DNA of 64,000 nucleotides from Streptomyces griseocarneus (GTDB taxonomy: Bacteria > Actinomycetota > Actinomycetes > Streptomycetales > Streptomycetaceae), in NCBI GenBank assembly GCA_003674045.1, contig PENC01000001.1, forward strand, positions 434,001-498,000, given 5' to 3'. The notes below the pieces were generated by a model. The model had not been told where the DNA came from, searched no databases, and saw only the letters and a program-made list of their open reading frames with translations. The position numbers were made by a program, and so were the translations under genes. Each line of letters opens with the position of its first letter. Within the stretch, counting starts at the first letter, position 1. Positions 48,743 to 56,616 of this stretch are shown here, one piece after another.

Positions 48743-49666
48743 TCAGGCCGTGCGGCGTCGGCGGCGCAGGTGGAGGACCGCCGCGCCCGTCACCGCCAGG
48801 ACTGCCGCGCCGGTGGCGGCCGGGAGCAGCCAGGGGCGGGAAGACGCGGTGGCGGTCCGGTCCACGGCGATGGCGGCCTTGTCCTCGGCGCCCGCGGCCT
48901 TGTCCTCCTTGCCCTCCTCGCCCTTGTCCTCGGCGAGGGCGTAGCCGCCCGCGAGGCCCTTGCGGTCGTAGTCCGAGCCGGGGAGCTTGTCGCCGTAGCG
49001 CTTGGCGACGAGTTGCTGGTACGCCGCGAGCGAGATGCCGGACTTGCCCTGGAGAGCCGTCTGGGCCTCCTTGTTGAGCGGCTCGACGGAGCCGTTGCCG
49101 GTCAGCCGGTACCAGGCGTGGAGCTGCGGTTCCATGAAGGTCTGCGCCCGGTCCGTGCCGCGTTCGGCGGCGCTGATGTCCGCGTCGCCGTCGCGGATGC
49201 CGGCCAGTTCCCAGCCACCGCCGCCCTGCCCCGGGGCGAGCAGGACCGCGGCCTGGCGGCCGTTGGCGGCCGAGACGCGGGAGGCGAGGTAGGACAGCCG
49301 CAGGGCCCCGCCGGCGGTGGCCTTCGTCTTGCCGGTGACGAACTCGGGCGAGAGCTCGTAGAAGGGGACCGGCTTCTTGAGGTCGAAGCCGGACGCGTCG
49401 GCAGGTGCCTGCGCGGGCTTGCGCGCGGCGCCGGCCAGGCCGCCGTCCGCGCCGTCGTCCGGGGTGCCGTGCTCGGCGGCAGCCGTCAGGAAGCGGGCGA
49501 CTGTGTCGTGGATGCGGCTGGAACGCAGCACCTTCTGAGCGGCGGCGACGTCGGTCTCGGCAGGAGCGGCGGGCCCGTCGGCGGCCTGCGCGGGAACGAT
49601 TCCGCAGAGAGCGGCGACGGCAGTGGCCGCACACAGGGTGGCGGTGCGTCTGGTCGTACGGTGCAT
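48743..49666 (-). CDS. Secreted protein with C-terminal membrane anchor
   Basis: This 307-residue protein has a signal peptide (TRRTATLCAATAVAALCGIVPAQA). A globular middle (FDLKKPVPFYELSPEFVTGK, WELAGIRDGDADISAAERG, LHAWYRLTGNGSVEPLN) is followed by a charged repeat-like linker (EDKGEEGKEDKAAGAEDKA). The C-terminus has LLPAATGAAVLAVTGAAVLHLRRRRR, a hydrophobic helix with a basic tail like a sortase signal, though the LPxTG spacing is off by one. The ATG at 49666 follows AGGAGA, 14 bases after the cysteine-protease gene. Function unknown; substrate or adaptor of the secreted proteases is possible. Confidence 0.7.
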   Translation of the reverse strand: MHRTTRRTATLCAATAVAALCGIVPAQAADGPAAPAETDVAAAQKVLRSSRIHDTVARFLTAAAEHGTPDDGADGGLAGAARKPAQAPADASGFDLKKPVPFYELSPEFVTGKTKATAGGALRLSYLASRVSAANGRQAAVLLAPGQGGGGWELAGIRDGDADISAAERGTDRAQTFMEPQLHAWYRLTGNGSVEPLNKEAQTALQGKSGISLAAYQQLVAKRYGDKLPGSDYDRKGLAGGYALAEDKGEEGKEDKAAGAEDKAAIAVDRTATASSRPWLLPAATGAAVLAVTGAAVLHLRRRRRTA

Positions 49667-49680
49667 GGTGGTCGTCTCCT

Positions 49681-50610
49681 CTAGCCCTGTATGCCGATGC
49701 GCGTGTGGGTCCACCGGAAGGAGTTGTTGCTGGAGTAGGTGGAGTAGTTCCACCAGGTGTAGGTCTTCGTGGTGGGCCACGGGTCGCCGACCGCGATCAT
49801 GTTGGTGTTGCTGTCGTAGCCGTAGACGACGTTCATGTGGCCGCCGCCGGAGTTCCAGCCGAAACGGACGGCGAACGGGCGCCCGTTCGCGATCTCGTTC
49901 CGGGCCTCGCCGAAGGAGGCGTTGCGGTACAGGTCGCTGCCGCTGCTGCGGAAGCCCATGTTGCGCAGGGCGTTGGCCATGTCGCCCAGGGTGGCGGGCT
50001 GGTTGTTGCAGCTCAGTCGGTTGTTCTGGGCCGCCAGGCGGCAGAAGTCGGCCTGGCTGTAGCGGTTGTAGCCCCAGTAGTTGGCTATGGTCAGGCCGGA
50101 GGCGTCCCAGCACCACTGGGACTGGACCTGCTTCTGCATGGTGATGTCGAGGGCCTTGCGGCCGGCGGTGTTGCCGTTGGGATTGCCGGTGGGCTTGTCC
50201 GTGGGCTTGTCGGTGGACGGGGTGGAGCCGCAGACCGGCAGCCTCCCGGTGTTCTCCCGGATGAACGCGTCGGCGATGTAGTACTTGCCGGACCAGATCC
50301 AGCGGGAGTTGTTCTCGACGGAGTCGCCGGTGGTGCGGCAGGTCATCGTGATCTGGTCGCCGGTCCACGACTTCCCGGTGATGTTCGCCGAAAGCGACGG
50401 CTGGGACCGCTGGTTGACGGTGCTGAAGTTGCCGCGCCCGCCGTAGACCGTGCCGGTGACGCTGGCCTGGGCCTGGGGGGAGAGGGTCAGCAGGAGTCCG
50501 CCGGACACGACGACGGCGGCCGTCGTGGCGAGAAGTGCCTTTTTGCGCCTTGGTGAAGGGGCGGCGTGTGTGCGTGTCGATGTACGGGCTGATCTACGGA
50601 ATATGTGCAT
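49681..50610 (-). CDS. Secreted papain-like cysteine protease (AvrRpt2/C39-like)
   Basis: This 309-residue protein has a twin-basic N-terminus and signal peptide ending in QAQA. A bacterial SH3-like or wall-binding segment (SVTGTVYGGRGNFSTVNQRSQPSL) follows, then a Thr/Lys/Pro linker. The protease domain has the active-site Cys in QSQWCWDASGLTIANYW, His in GGHMNVVYGYDS, and the following Asp in VGDPW. This is the pattern of the AvrRpt2 papain-like family. It is the second of three genes for secreted proteins, 19 bases after the metalloprotease gene. Confidence 0.8.
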   Translation of the reverse strand: MHIFRRSARTSTRTHAAPSPRRKKALLATTAAVVVSGGLLLTLSPQAQASVTGTVYGGRGNFSTVNQRSQPSLSANITGKSWTGDQITMTCRTTGDSVENNSRWIWSGKYYIADAFIRENTGRLPVCGSTPSTDKPTDKPTGNPNGNTAGRKALDITMQKQVQSQWCWDASGLTIANYWGYNRYSQADFCRLAAQNNRLSCNNQPATLGDMANALRNMGFRSSGSDLYRNASFGEARNEIANGRPFAVRFGWNSGGGHMNVVYGYDSNTNMIAVGDPWPTTKTYTWWNYSTYSSNNSFRWTHTRIGIQG

Positions 50611-50629
50611 GAAGGGCCTATTTTGCTGA

Positions 50630-52336
50630 TCAGTACTGGATGGTGTGGTTGTAGAGGATGTTGCGGGCCTTCGCTCCGCTGTCCAGGCCGTACGCGGGCC
50701 GGTCGGTGAGGAAGTACTCACGGAAGGTGGACTGGCGCTCGCGGGACATCATGGTGTTGCTCTTCGTCCAGCCGCCGTCGACCTGGGACCACAGGTCGAC
50801 CAGCGCGGTGGCGACCCGGGCCTCGCAGGCGTCGCCCCAGTCGATGCCGCGTGTGGTGCGGTCGTTGGCGAGGTTCATGGAGCTGCCGTTGCCCCACGTC
50901 ATCGTGGTGTCCTTGAAGGTGTGGAATGCCACGGCGTCGGCGAAGCCCTCGGTCCAGCCGCAGGTGGTGGAGGAGCTGCGGTTGACGTAGTGGGGCGAGC
51001 AGTTGGTGACGTACGGCCACCATCCGTTGTAGAGCTTGCCCATGAGGGAGTGACCGGCCTCGTGGACGGTGGTGTGGCCGGAGTCGGGGTCGCTGTCCGC
51101 GAGGTGGACCTTGTCGTCGCGGTTCGTCCAGTACGTACCGTCCTGGGAGCCCGGGTACCACTGGACGGTGATCGGGGAGCAGCGGCCGTCCCGCTCGTTG
51201 CCCGTCCAGCACGTGTTGGTCGAACCCCGGTCCCACCAGAGCTTGTTGAGGGTGTCGAAGGCGTGCCAGGCGCGGCTCTGGCCGCTGTTGGCGTAGACGG
51301 TGCCGAGGCTCTTGTCGCCCGAGACGTTGCTCAGGGCGTTCGAGGTGGTCGAGTAGCGGCGGTTGTATCCGTCGACGACCGACCACATGCTGCCGGCCTG
51401 GGTCTGGAACTCCGCCCAGACCTGGGAGGTGACGGTGGCGCTCGGTGTGTAGCAGAGCTTGAACGTGCCGTCTCCGTTGCCGGTCAGACCCGTGGCGAGC
51501 TTCTGTGTACCGCCGCCCGCGGTGGTCCTGCCCCAGAGGGTGACGTTGGCGTTGCTGACCGGCAGGTCCCGGTCGGCCTTGCGGTTCCAGCTGCCGCCCT
51601 CGGAGGACTGGAAGCGGTTGCGCAGCGTGCCGCTGACGCAGACCGGGGCGTAGGGCCTGCCGGGGGCGCCGGCCTGCGGGGGAGTGCTCGGCGCGGCCGG
51701 GGCGGCGGCGCCCGGGCGTGCCGGGCGGTCGTGCGCCGTGGGTCCGCCGCCCGTGAGCTCGTCGGCCGGGGTCGCGTCGGCCTTGGTGACGGACATGCCC
51801 TTGGCGGTGGAGCCCTTGGCCTTGCCGATGGTCAGTTCCACCGAGGCGTGACCGGCGCGGCGAGGGTCGGGGCGGTCGATGTCGCTGATGTCCGCCTGGA
51901 TCTGGGCGGGTCCCGCGGCGACGGCCTTGACCTGGACCTTGAGGGTGCGGGTGCCCGGAGTGAGGGCCAGGGTCCGGCTGGTGCGCTGGCCGAAGAGGTC
52001 CGCCGTGGGCGCGGCGAGCGCGGGATCCCGGTCGACGATCCGGAGGGCGGGCGGCAACTGGAGGGAGAGTCCGGCCCGCTTGACGTCGGTCTGCGCCGTG
52101 ACCGCCACGGTGAGGGTGGTCCGCTCGCCGATGGCGGGGAGGCGGTCGAGGGAGGCGGTGACGCCGAGACAGCTCAGTGGTGCTTCGGAATTCTTGTCCG
52201 CGGCGCGGACCGTGCAGTTTTCCGCCGGGGTGGGGGAGGCCGCGTAGGCGGACGGTACGGCGACGCCGGCGATACAGGCGACGGTGCCGCCCGCCGCGAC
52301 CAGCGCCGCGGGTCTTGGTATTCGTATGCGGAACAT
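50630..52336 (-). CDS. Secreted zinc metalloprotease (HExxH type)
   Basis: This 568-residue protein has a signal peptide ([26 protein letters not shown]). An N-terminal Ig-like region ([28 protein letters not shown]) and a Pro/Ala linker precede a domain with a carboxypeptidase-regulatory style strand pattern ([19 protein letters not shown]). The catalytic zinc motif is [14 protein letters not shown], with the third ligand likely in [13 protein letters not shown]. Many Cys suggest disulfides. The ATG at 52336 follows AGAAAGG. It is first in the operon, downstream of a TGCGG-N5-CCGCA repeat. Substrate unknown. Confidence 0.82.
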   Translation of the reverse strand: MFRIRIPRPAALVAAGGTVACIAGVAVPSAYAASPTPAENCTVRAADKNSEAPLSCLGVTASLDRLPAIGERTTLTVAVTAQTDVKRAGLSLQLPPALRIVDRDPALAAPTADLFGQRTSRTLALTPGTRTLKVQVKAVAAGPAQIQADISDIDRPDPRRAGHASVELTIGKAKGSTAKGMSVTKADATPADELTGGGPTAHDRPARPGAAAPAAPSTPPQAGAPGRPYAPVCVSGTLRNRFQSSEGGSWNRKADRDLPVSNANVTLWGRTTAGGGTQKLATGLTGNGDGTFKLCYTPSATVTSQVWAEFQTQAGSMWSVVDGYNRRYSTTSNALSNVSGDKSLGTVYANSGQSRAWHAFDTLNKLWWDRGSTNTCWTGNERDGRCSPITVQWYPGSQDGTYWTNRDDKVHLADSDPDSGHTTVHEAGHSLMGKLYNGWWPYVTNCSPHYVNRSSSTTCGWTEGFADAVAFHTFKDTTMTWGNGSSMNLANDRTTRGIDWGDACEARVATALVDLWSQVDGGWTKSNTMMSRERQSTFREYFLTDRPAYGLDSGAKARNILYNHTIQY

Positions 52337-52351
52337 GGCATGCCTTTCTAT

Positions 52352-52379
52352 GGCGTGCACAACGGGTCCGGTGCACGCC
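52352..52379. promoter_or_regulatory. Stem-loop in the metalloprotease leader
   Basis: Perfect 9-bp arms GGCGTGCAC/GTGCACGCC with a ten-base loop, 15 bases before the start codon. It could affect translation or be a regulator site. Confidence 0.4.
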
Positions 52380-52500
52380 GATTCGAACCGTGGGGGGTAC
52401 GGGCGCTGCCTCGGTCGTCAATCACTGGTGAAAGGCAGCGCCTTGAGCAACAACTCGCCGAGACCTTACGTCACATGGATTGCGCATGTCATATTCGGTG

Positions 52501-52517
52501 TTGCGGAAAACCCGCAA
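52501..52517. promoter_or_regulatory. Inverted repeat upstream of the secreted-protease operon
   Basis: TTGCGG-AAAAC-CCGCAA shares its core and spacing (TGCGG-N5-CCGCA) with the repeat beside the peptide and two-component genes. A minus-strand -35-like TTGCGG lies within it, with TATGAC 18 bases further on. Confidence 0.45.
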
Positions 52518-52608
52518 TGTATAAAGGGTGTTGGGGTGTCATCGGGCACCCACCCGGCAATGGGGCCGCATTTCCTGGGCATTGCCGGGCGGGTGGACCG
52601 CGGGTGTG

Positions 52609-54153
52609 TCAGTGGCGCCTGGGCTTGCCGCCGCCGGACGGGTCCGTGTCGCCCGGCTTCGTGTCATCCGGCTTCATGTCGCCGGGCTTTGTGTCGTCCT
52701 GCGGAGTGCGCGGCTGGGGGATCCGTATGGCTCCCTTGCCGTGGGCGAGTTGCACCTCGCGCTGCACCTTGGGCATCGGCAGGCGCATCGCGAGCGCCTG
52801 CACGCCGCCGATGTTCAGATACGGCATGACCCAGCCCTCCAGGTCGACCCCCGCGAACAGCTTCCAGTCGGCGTCGGCCGCGGCCTTGCCCTCGGTCGAC
52901 CCGCTGACCCCGCCCTTGACCTCGGTGCGCACGTACGGCGCGGCGACGTCGCCCTTCACGCCCACGCTGCCGTAGAGACCGAGGTTCGCCTCGGTGCCGA
53001 AGCGGACCTTCGCATTGACCGCGGCCGAGGCGTCGGCCTTCAACGTGTTGGGGGTGAAGTTCGCCTTGGCCTCCGGCTGCCAGCCCTCCTTCAGGCTGAA
53101 CGCGGAGCCGAGGGCGAAGTCGCCCTTCACCGGGTCCTGCTGGATGTCCAGGCTCGCCTTGCCGTCGGCGTCGATGAGGACGTAGCAGGTGAGGTCGATA
53201 TTGACGGTGACCGGAAGCTCACCGATGTAGAAGGTCGGGTTGGCGTGCAGGACGACGAACGGCACCCGCACCGGCTTGCCGTTGGTCGTGGGGGACGTCC
53301 GCCCCTTGAAGTGGAACCCCGAGGACCAGTCACCGCTCAGCCGCAGACCGGCCCCCGACGGGCCGTCACCGGAACCGCGGCCGTAGTAGTTGAAGTCGAC
53401 CTGGGGCGCGAGCTGGACGAAGCCCTTGAGCGACGCCTTGGAGGGGCTTTCCACCCCTTCCCGTTTCGCGTCCTTCTCCGTGTCGAGGGTGGTGTCGACG
53501 TCGATACGCATGCTGCCGAAGGGCAGTTTGAGGCCCTCAGGCCCGGCGTGGACGTTGCCGCGCTTGGCCCAGGAGACCTTCACCCCCGGGACGAGCGAAT
53601 CGACCTTGAAGGCGGACGGGTCGACGGGCAGCTTGTTCTCGACCTTGGAGTCACCCAGCACCGTGGAGAGGTCGACCGGGGCGGTACGGACCTCGGTGCC
53701 TTCCGGGGTCTCCTTCTCCACCTTCGTGACCTTGGCCAGGACGCCCTCGGGCGCGCCGGGCACGGGCTTGCTGGCGACGATGTCGCCCACGGCGACGGGC
53801 TTCTTCGCGTCGGGCGTCGCCGACGGCTCCGGCTTGCCGGACGGGCTGGGGGAAGCCTGCCCGGCGGTCTGGGAGATGACGGCGCGTCCGCTCTTCCGGT
53901 CGATGGAGCCGACCTTCACCGTCGACTTCTGCGCCTTGACGCCACCGCCCGCGGGAATGGCCACCGCGCTGGGGTCGGCTCCCCCGGGAGAGTGCTCCTG
54001 GAGGCTGAAGGGAGTGCCGCTTTCGCTGCTGCTCTCCGACTCGCCCAAGGTCTTGCTGGAGTCGACTCCATAGGGCGTGCAGCCGACGAGGGCGAGTGAG
54101 AGGGAGGTGAGCAGTACTGGTGCCAGTACCGCTGTTCTGCGGAGGTTGCCCAT
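52609..54153 (-). CDS. Large secreted lipoprotein of unknown function
   Basis: This 514-residue lipoprotein has signal peptide RRTAVLAPVLLTSLSLALVGC with the lipobox cysteine near residue 24. A low-complexity Ser/Glu/Pro region follows, then a long beta-rich body (VDLSTVLGDSKVENKLPVD, LKGFVQLAPQVDFNYYGRG, LRLSGDWSSGFHFKGRTS, VTVNIDLTCYVLIDADGKASLDI, EANLGLYGSVGVKGDVAAPYV). The C-terminus repeats Lys-Pro-(Gly/Asp)-Asp units. No domain is recognised. The ATG at 54153 follows GAGGA. It lies between the protease operon and the PKS cluster. Confidence 0.75.
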   Translation of the reverse strand: MGNLRRTAVLAPVLLTSLSLALVGCTPYGVDSSKTLGESESSSESGTPFSLQEHSPGGADPSAVAIPAGGGVKAQKSTVKVGSIDRKSGRAVISQTAGQASPSPSGKPEPSATPDAKKPVAVGDIVASKPVPGAPEGVLAKVTKVEKETPEGTEVRTAPVDLSTVLGDSKVENKLPVDPSAFKVDSLVPGVKVSWAKRGNVHAGPEGLKLPFGSMRIDVDTTLDTEKDAKREGVESPSKASLKGFVQLAPQVDFNYYGRGSGDGPSGAGLRLSGDWSSGFHFKGRTSPTTNGKPVRVPFVVLHANPTFYIGELPVTVNIDLTCYVLIDADGKASLDIQQDPVKGDFALGSAFSLKEGWQPEAKANFTPNTLKADASAAVNAKVRFGTEANLGLYGSVGVKGDVAAPYVRTEVKGGVSGSTEGKAAADADWKLFAGVDLEGWVMPYLNIGGVQALAMRLPMPKVQREVQLAHGKGAIRIPQPRTPQDDTKPGDMKPDDTKPGDTDPSGGGKPRRH

Positions 54154-54217
54154 AGTGGATCCTCGTGGGTTGGTGTGAAGGGGGGTGTAAGGGGGATTCG
54201 CGCGAGGGGTCTGTTCT

Positions 54218-54234
54218 CCCCGCGGGTAGCGGGG
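54218..54234 (-). terminator. Hairpin terminator of the PKS/glycosyltransferase operon
   Basis: Stem CCCCGC/GCGGGG with loop GGGTA lies 68 bases after the glycosyltransferase stop, before the lipoprotein start. Confidence 0.45.
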
Positions 54235-54301
54235 TGGCGGGGGCATGTCACCTCACGGCATGGGCGAACCTCTCTTTCGGCAGGACTCGCGGGTCGGCGG
54301 G

Positions 54302-55471
54302 TTACTTCGTCCCCGCCGCCAGGGCTTCGAGGTGCGCGGCCGCGGCCGCGGCGCCCCCCGCGGCGCGGAACGACGCGCTCACCCTCCCGGCCGCCTCGCG
54401 GCAGCCGGGCTCGCGGAGGACGGTGTCCAGCGCCGCGCCCAGCACGTCGGCGGTCGCCCGGTTGAACCGGACCCGTACGCCCGCCCCGGCATCCGTCACC
54501 TGGGCGGCGACGACGGGCTGGTCGTCCCGGATGGGCGCGACGACCAGAGGCAGGCCGTACCACAGCGCCTCGCACACGGTGTTGTGCCCGCCGTGACAGA
54601 TCACCGCGTCGCACCGTTCCAGCAGGGCCAGTTGGGGAACGCGCCGCCGGACCAGCACCCGGTCGGCGAACTCCGGCACCGTGCCCGTGGGGTCGACGAT
54701 CACCGCCTGCGCCCGGTCCTGCCGTCCGCGCACCGCTTCGGCGCACGCGGCGAGGAAGCGGGGCGCCGCCTCGGCGTTGGCCGTGCCGAGGGTGATCAGC
54801 ACGGTGGGCGTCCGGGGGTCGAGCCGGTGCCAGGGGAAGTCGTCCGCGGCCGGCCGGGCGGCGAGCGACGGGCCGACGAAACGGACCTGTTCACCGGCGT
54901 CCGGGACCGGCCCGGCCAGGGCCTCGGTACTGAAGGCCAGCACCAGCCGGTCGGACAGCCGGGGGTCCGCGGTGCTCCGGGGGTCGCCGGTCCGCCGTCG
55001 CAGCTCCCCGATCAGCCCGGCGATCCAGGAGTCGACCAGGGGAAGGCCGGACAGCGAGGTGAAGCCCGCCGTGGTGGTCGCCGAAGTGGCCCACACCAGC
55101 CCCAGGTCATCGGCCACGAGGCCGCCGGCGACGGCCTGCTGGTCGGCCACCAGCACGTCCGGCCGGAACTCCCGGGCGGCCGCCCGCACTCCGGGCGCCA
55201 TGTGCTCGGCGAGCGGCCCGAGGAACCGCTCCCACAGGAACTTCAGCGCCGCCGGGCCGCGGAGCGAGGGCGGGCGCAGCAGGGCGGGATCGGTCAGGTC
55301 CGGGGAGGAGCACCGGAACACGGTCGCGCCCTCGCCCACCAGCGGTCCCACGACCTCCGGCAGACCGGCCCAGGCCACCCGGTGCCCGCGCCGGGCCAGT
55401 TCGGCGGCGACGCCGACCGTGGGGTTGACGTGCCCGGCGAGGGGAGGCACCACGAAGAGGAAGCGGCTCAC
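54302..55471 (-). CDS. MGT-type (GT1) glycosyltransferase
   Basis: This 389-residue GT-B enzyme is of the UDP-glucuronosyl/macrolide transferase kind. The N-terminal acceptor domain begins FLFVVPPLAGHVNPTVGVAAELARRGHRV. The C-terminal donor domain has TVLITLGTANAEA, VRRRVPQLALLERCDAVICHGGHNTVCEALWYGLPLVVAPIRDDQP with the PSPG-like HGG motif. The GTG start overlaps the hydrolase stop (GTGA). As last gene of the PKS operon it probably glycosylates the lipid product. Confidence 0.88.
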   Translation of the reverse strand: MSRFLFVVPPLAGHVNPTVGVAAELARRGHRVAWAGLPEVVGPLVGEGATVFRCSSPDLTDPALLRPPSLRGPAALKFLWERFLGPLAEHMAPGVRAAAREFRPDVLVADQQAVAGGLVADDLGLVWATSATTTAGFTSLSGLPLVDSWIAGLIGELRRRTGDPRSTADPRLSDRLVLAFSTEALAGPVPDAGEQVRFVGPSLAARPAADDFPWHRLDPRTPTVLITLGTANAEAAPRFLAACAEAVRGRQDRAQAVIVDPTGTVPEFADRVLVRRRVPQLALLERCDAVICHGGHNTVCEALWYGLPLVVAPIRDDQPVVAAQVTDAGAGVRVRFNRATADVLGAALDTVLREPGCREAAGRVSASFRAAGGAAAAAAHLEALAAGTK

Positions 55472-56289
55472 CGGCTCACGTCCCCGGCGGCCGGCGCGGG
55501 CGTGTGCGCGCGGATCCAGTCCAGGATCAGGTCGCCGGTCGGCTCCGTGGCGCCGACCAGGACCCAGTGCTCCTGGCCCGGTATCACGACGGTGCGGCAC
55601 TGCGGCAGCAGGGACCGCAACCATCCCTCCTGTACGGCGAGTTCGGATTCGGCCCCGTAGAGGGCCAGCACCGGGCAGTCCACCGCCCGGATCGCGTCGT
55701 CGTCGAGCACCCGGCTGGCGGGGACGTCCCGCGCCGTGGTCGTGGAGTGCAGCAGCCGGGCGGCCGACCGGACGCGTTTGGTCACGTGCTTGCCGTGCTG
55801 CTCGGTGAGCTCCGCGAAGAGGCCGTCGCGGGCGAGCTCCTCCGCCCCGCGCGCGAGGTTGTCCGCCATCTTGCGGGACCAGGCGGCGGTGGCCGGCTCC
55901 GACTCGATCATCGAGACGCTGGCCACCCGGCCGGGGTGCCGCTCGGCGTGGCCGAACGCGATGGTGCCGCCGTAGGAGTTGCCCACCAGGTGCACGGGGC
56001 CCGCCGGGGCCAGCCGGTCGAGCAGGGCTTCCAGGTCGTCGAGGTGGTCCTCCAGCCGGTAGCCGTCCGACGGCCGTGCGCTGAGGCCCTGCCCCCGCAG
56101 GTCGTACATGATCACGTCGAGCCCGGCGGCGGCGAACCGGGGCGCCAGGGTGAAGTAGTAGCTGATGAGGCTGTCGATGAGCATCCCGTGGACGAGCACC
56201 ACGGTGGGCGGCGGGGCCGTGCCGGCCGCCGCCCGCGCGGGTATCCGTGCCACGTGCAGCGCGACGCCATTGGCGTCGATCATGGCCAT
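55468..56289 (-). CDS. Alpha/beta hydrolase
   Basis: This 273-residue protein has the alpha/beta hydrolase fold: oxyanion-hole VVLVHGMLIDS, nucleophile elbow GNSYGG (Ser), acid region VLALYGAES and catalytic His in PGQEHWVLVG. In the operon it lies three bases after the ACP gene and overlaps the glycosyltransferase. It could release the finished chain from the ACP as a discrete thioesterase or act as an acyltransferase, since no thioesterase domain is visible in the PKS proteins within the window. Confidence 0.85.
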   Translation of the reverse strand: MAMIDANGVALHVARIPARAAAGTAPPPTVVLVHGMLIDSLISYYFTLAPRFAAAGLDVIMYDLRGQGLSARPSDGYRLEDHLDDLEALLDRLAPAGPVHLVGNSYGGTIAFGHAERHPGRVASVSMIESEPATAAWSRKMADNLARGAEELARDGLFAELTEQHGKHVTKRVRSAARLLHSTTTARDVPASRVLDDDAIRAVDCPVLALYGAESELAVQEGWLRSLLPQCRTVVIPGQEHWVLVGATEPTGDLILDWIRAHTPAPAAGDVSR

Positions 56290-56292
56290 GGG

Positions 56293-56616
56293 TCACCGCT
56301 CCCCGGGGACCCGCAGGCAGCCGGCGATGTGCTCGACGAGCTGTCCGACCGTCAGGCCGATGATCTCCTCGAGACCCAGCCCGGCCAGGTACTCGGCGAA
56401 GTTCACCCGCTCCCCGTACCGCGCCTGGAGGTGGCCGCCGAGGGTGACCAGGTCGATGCTCTCCAGGTCCAGGTCGTCATGGAACCGGGTGTCCATGGTG
56501 ATCCCGGCGTCCACCACGCCCCCGTACTCGCCGAGGACGGCGTGGAGCATGCCGGTGATCTCCTCGAACACGGACTCGGGGGTCGTGGCGGCCGGTGCCG
56601 CCTGGTCGCTGTTCAC
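56293..56616 (-). CDS. Free-standing acyl carrier protein
   Basis: This 107-residue protein starts at GTG 56616, overlapping the PKS stop as GTGA. The phosphopantetheine serine is in DLDLESIDLVTLGGHLQARYG, followed by the helix LTVGQLVEHIAGCL. The N-terminal 35 residues are an extra helix-rich segment. Being discrete, it probably serves as a second carrier for loading, extension or hand-off to the hydrolase and glycosyltransferase. Confidence 0.85.
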   Translation of the reverse strand: MNSDQAAPAATTPESVFEEITGMLHAVLGEYGGVVDAGITMDTRFHDDLDLESIDLVTLGGHLQARYGERVNFAEYLAGLGLEEIIGLTVGQLVEHIAGCLRVPGER

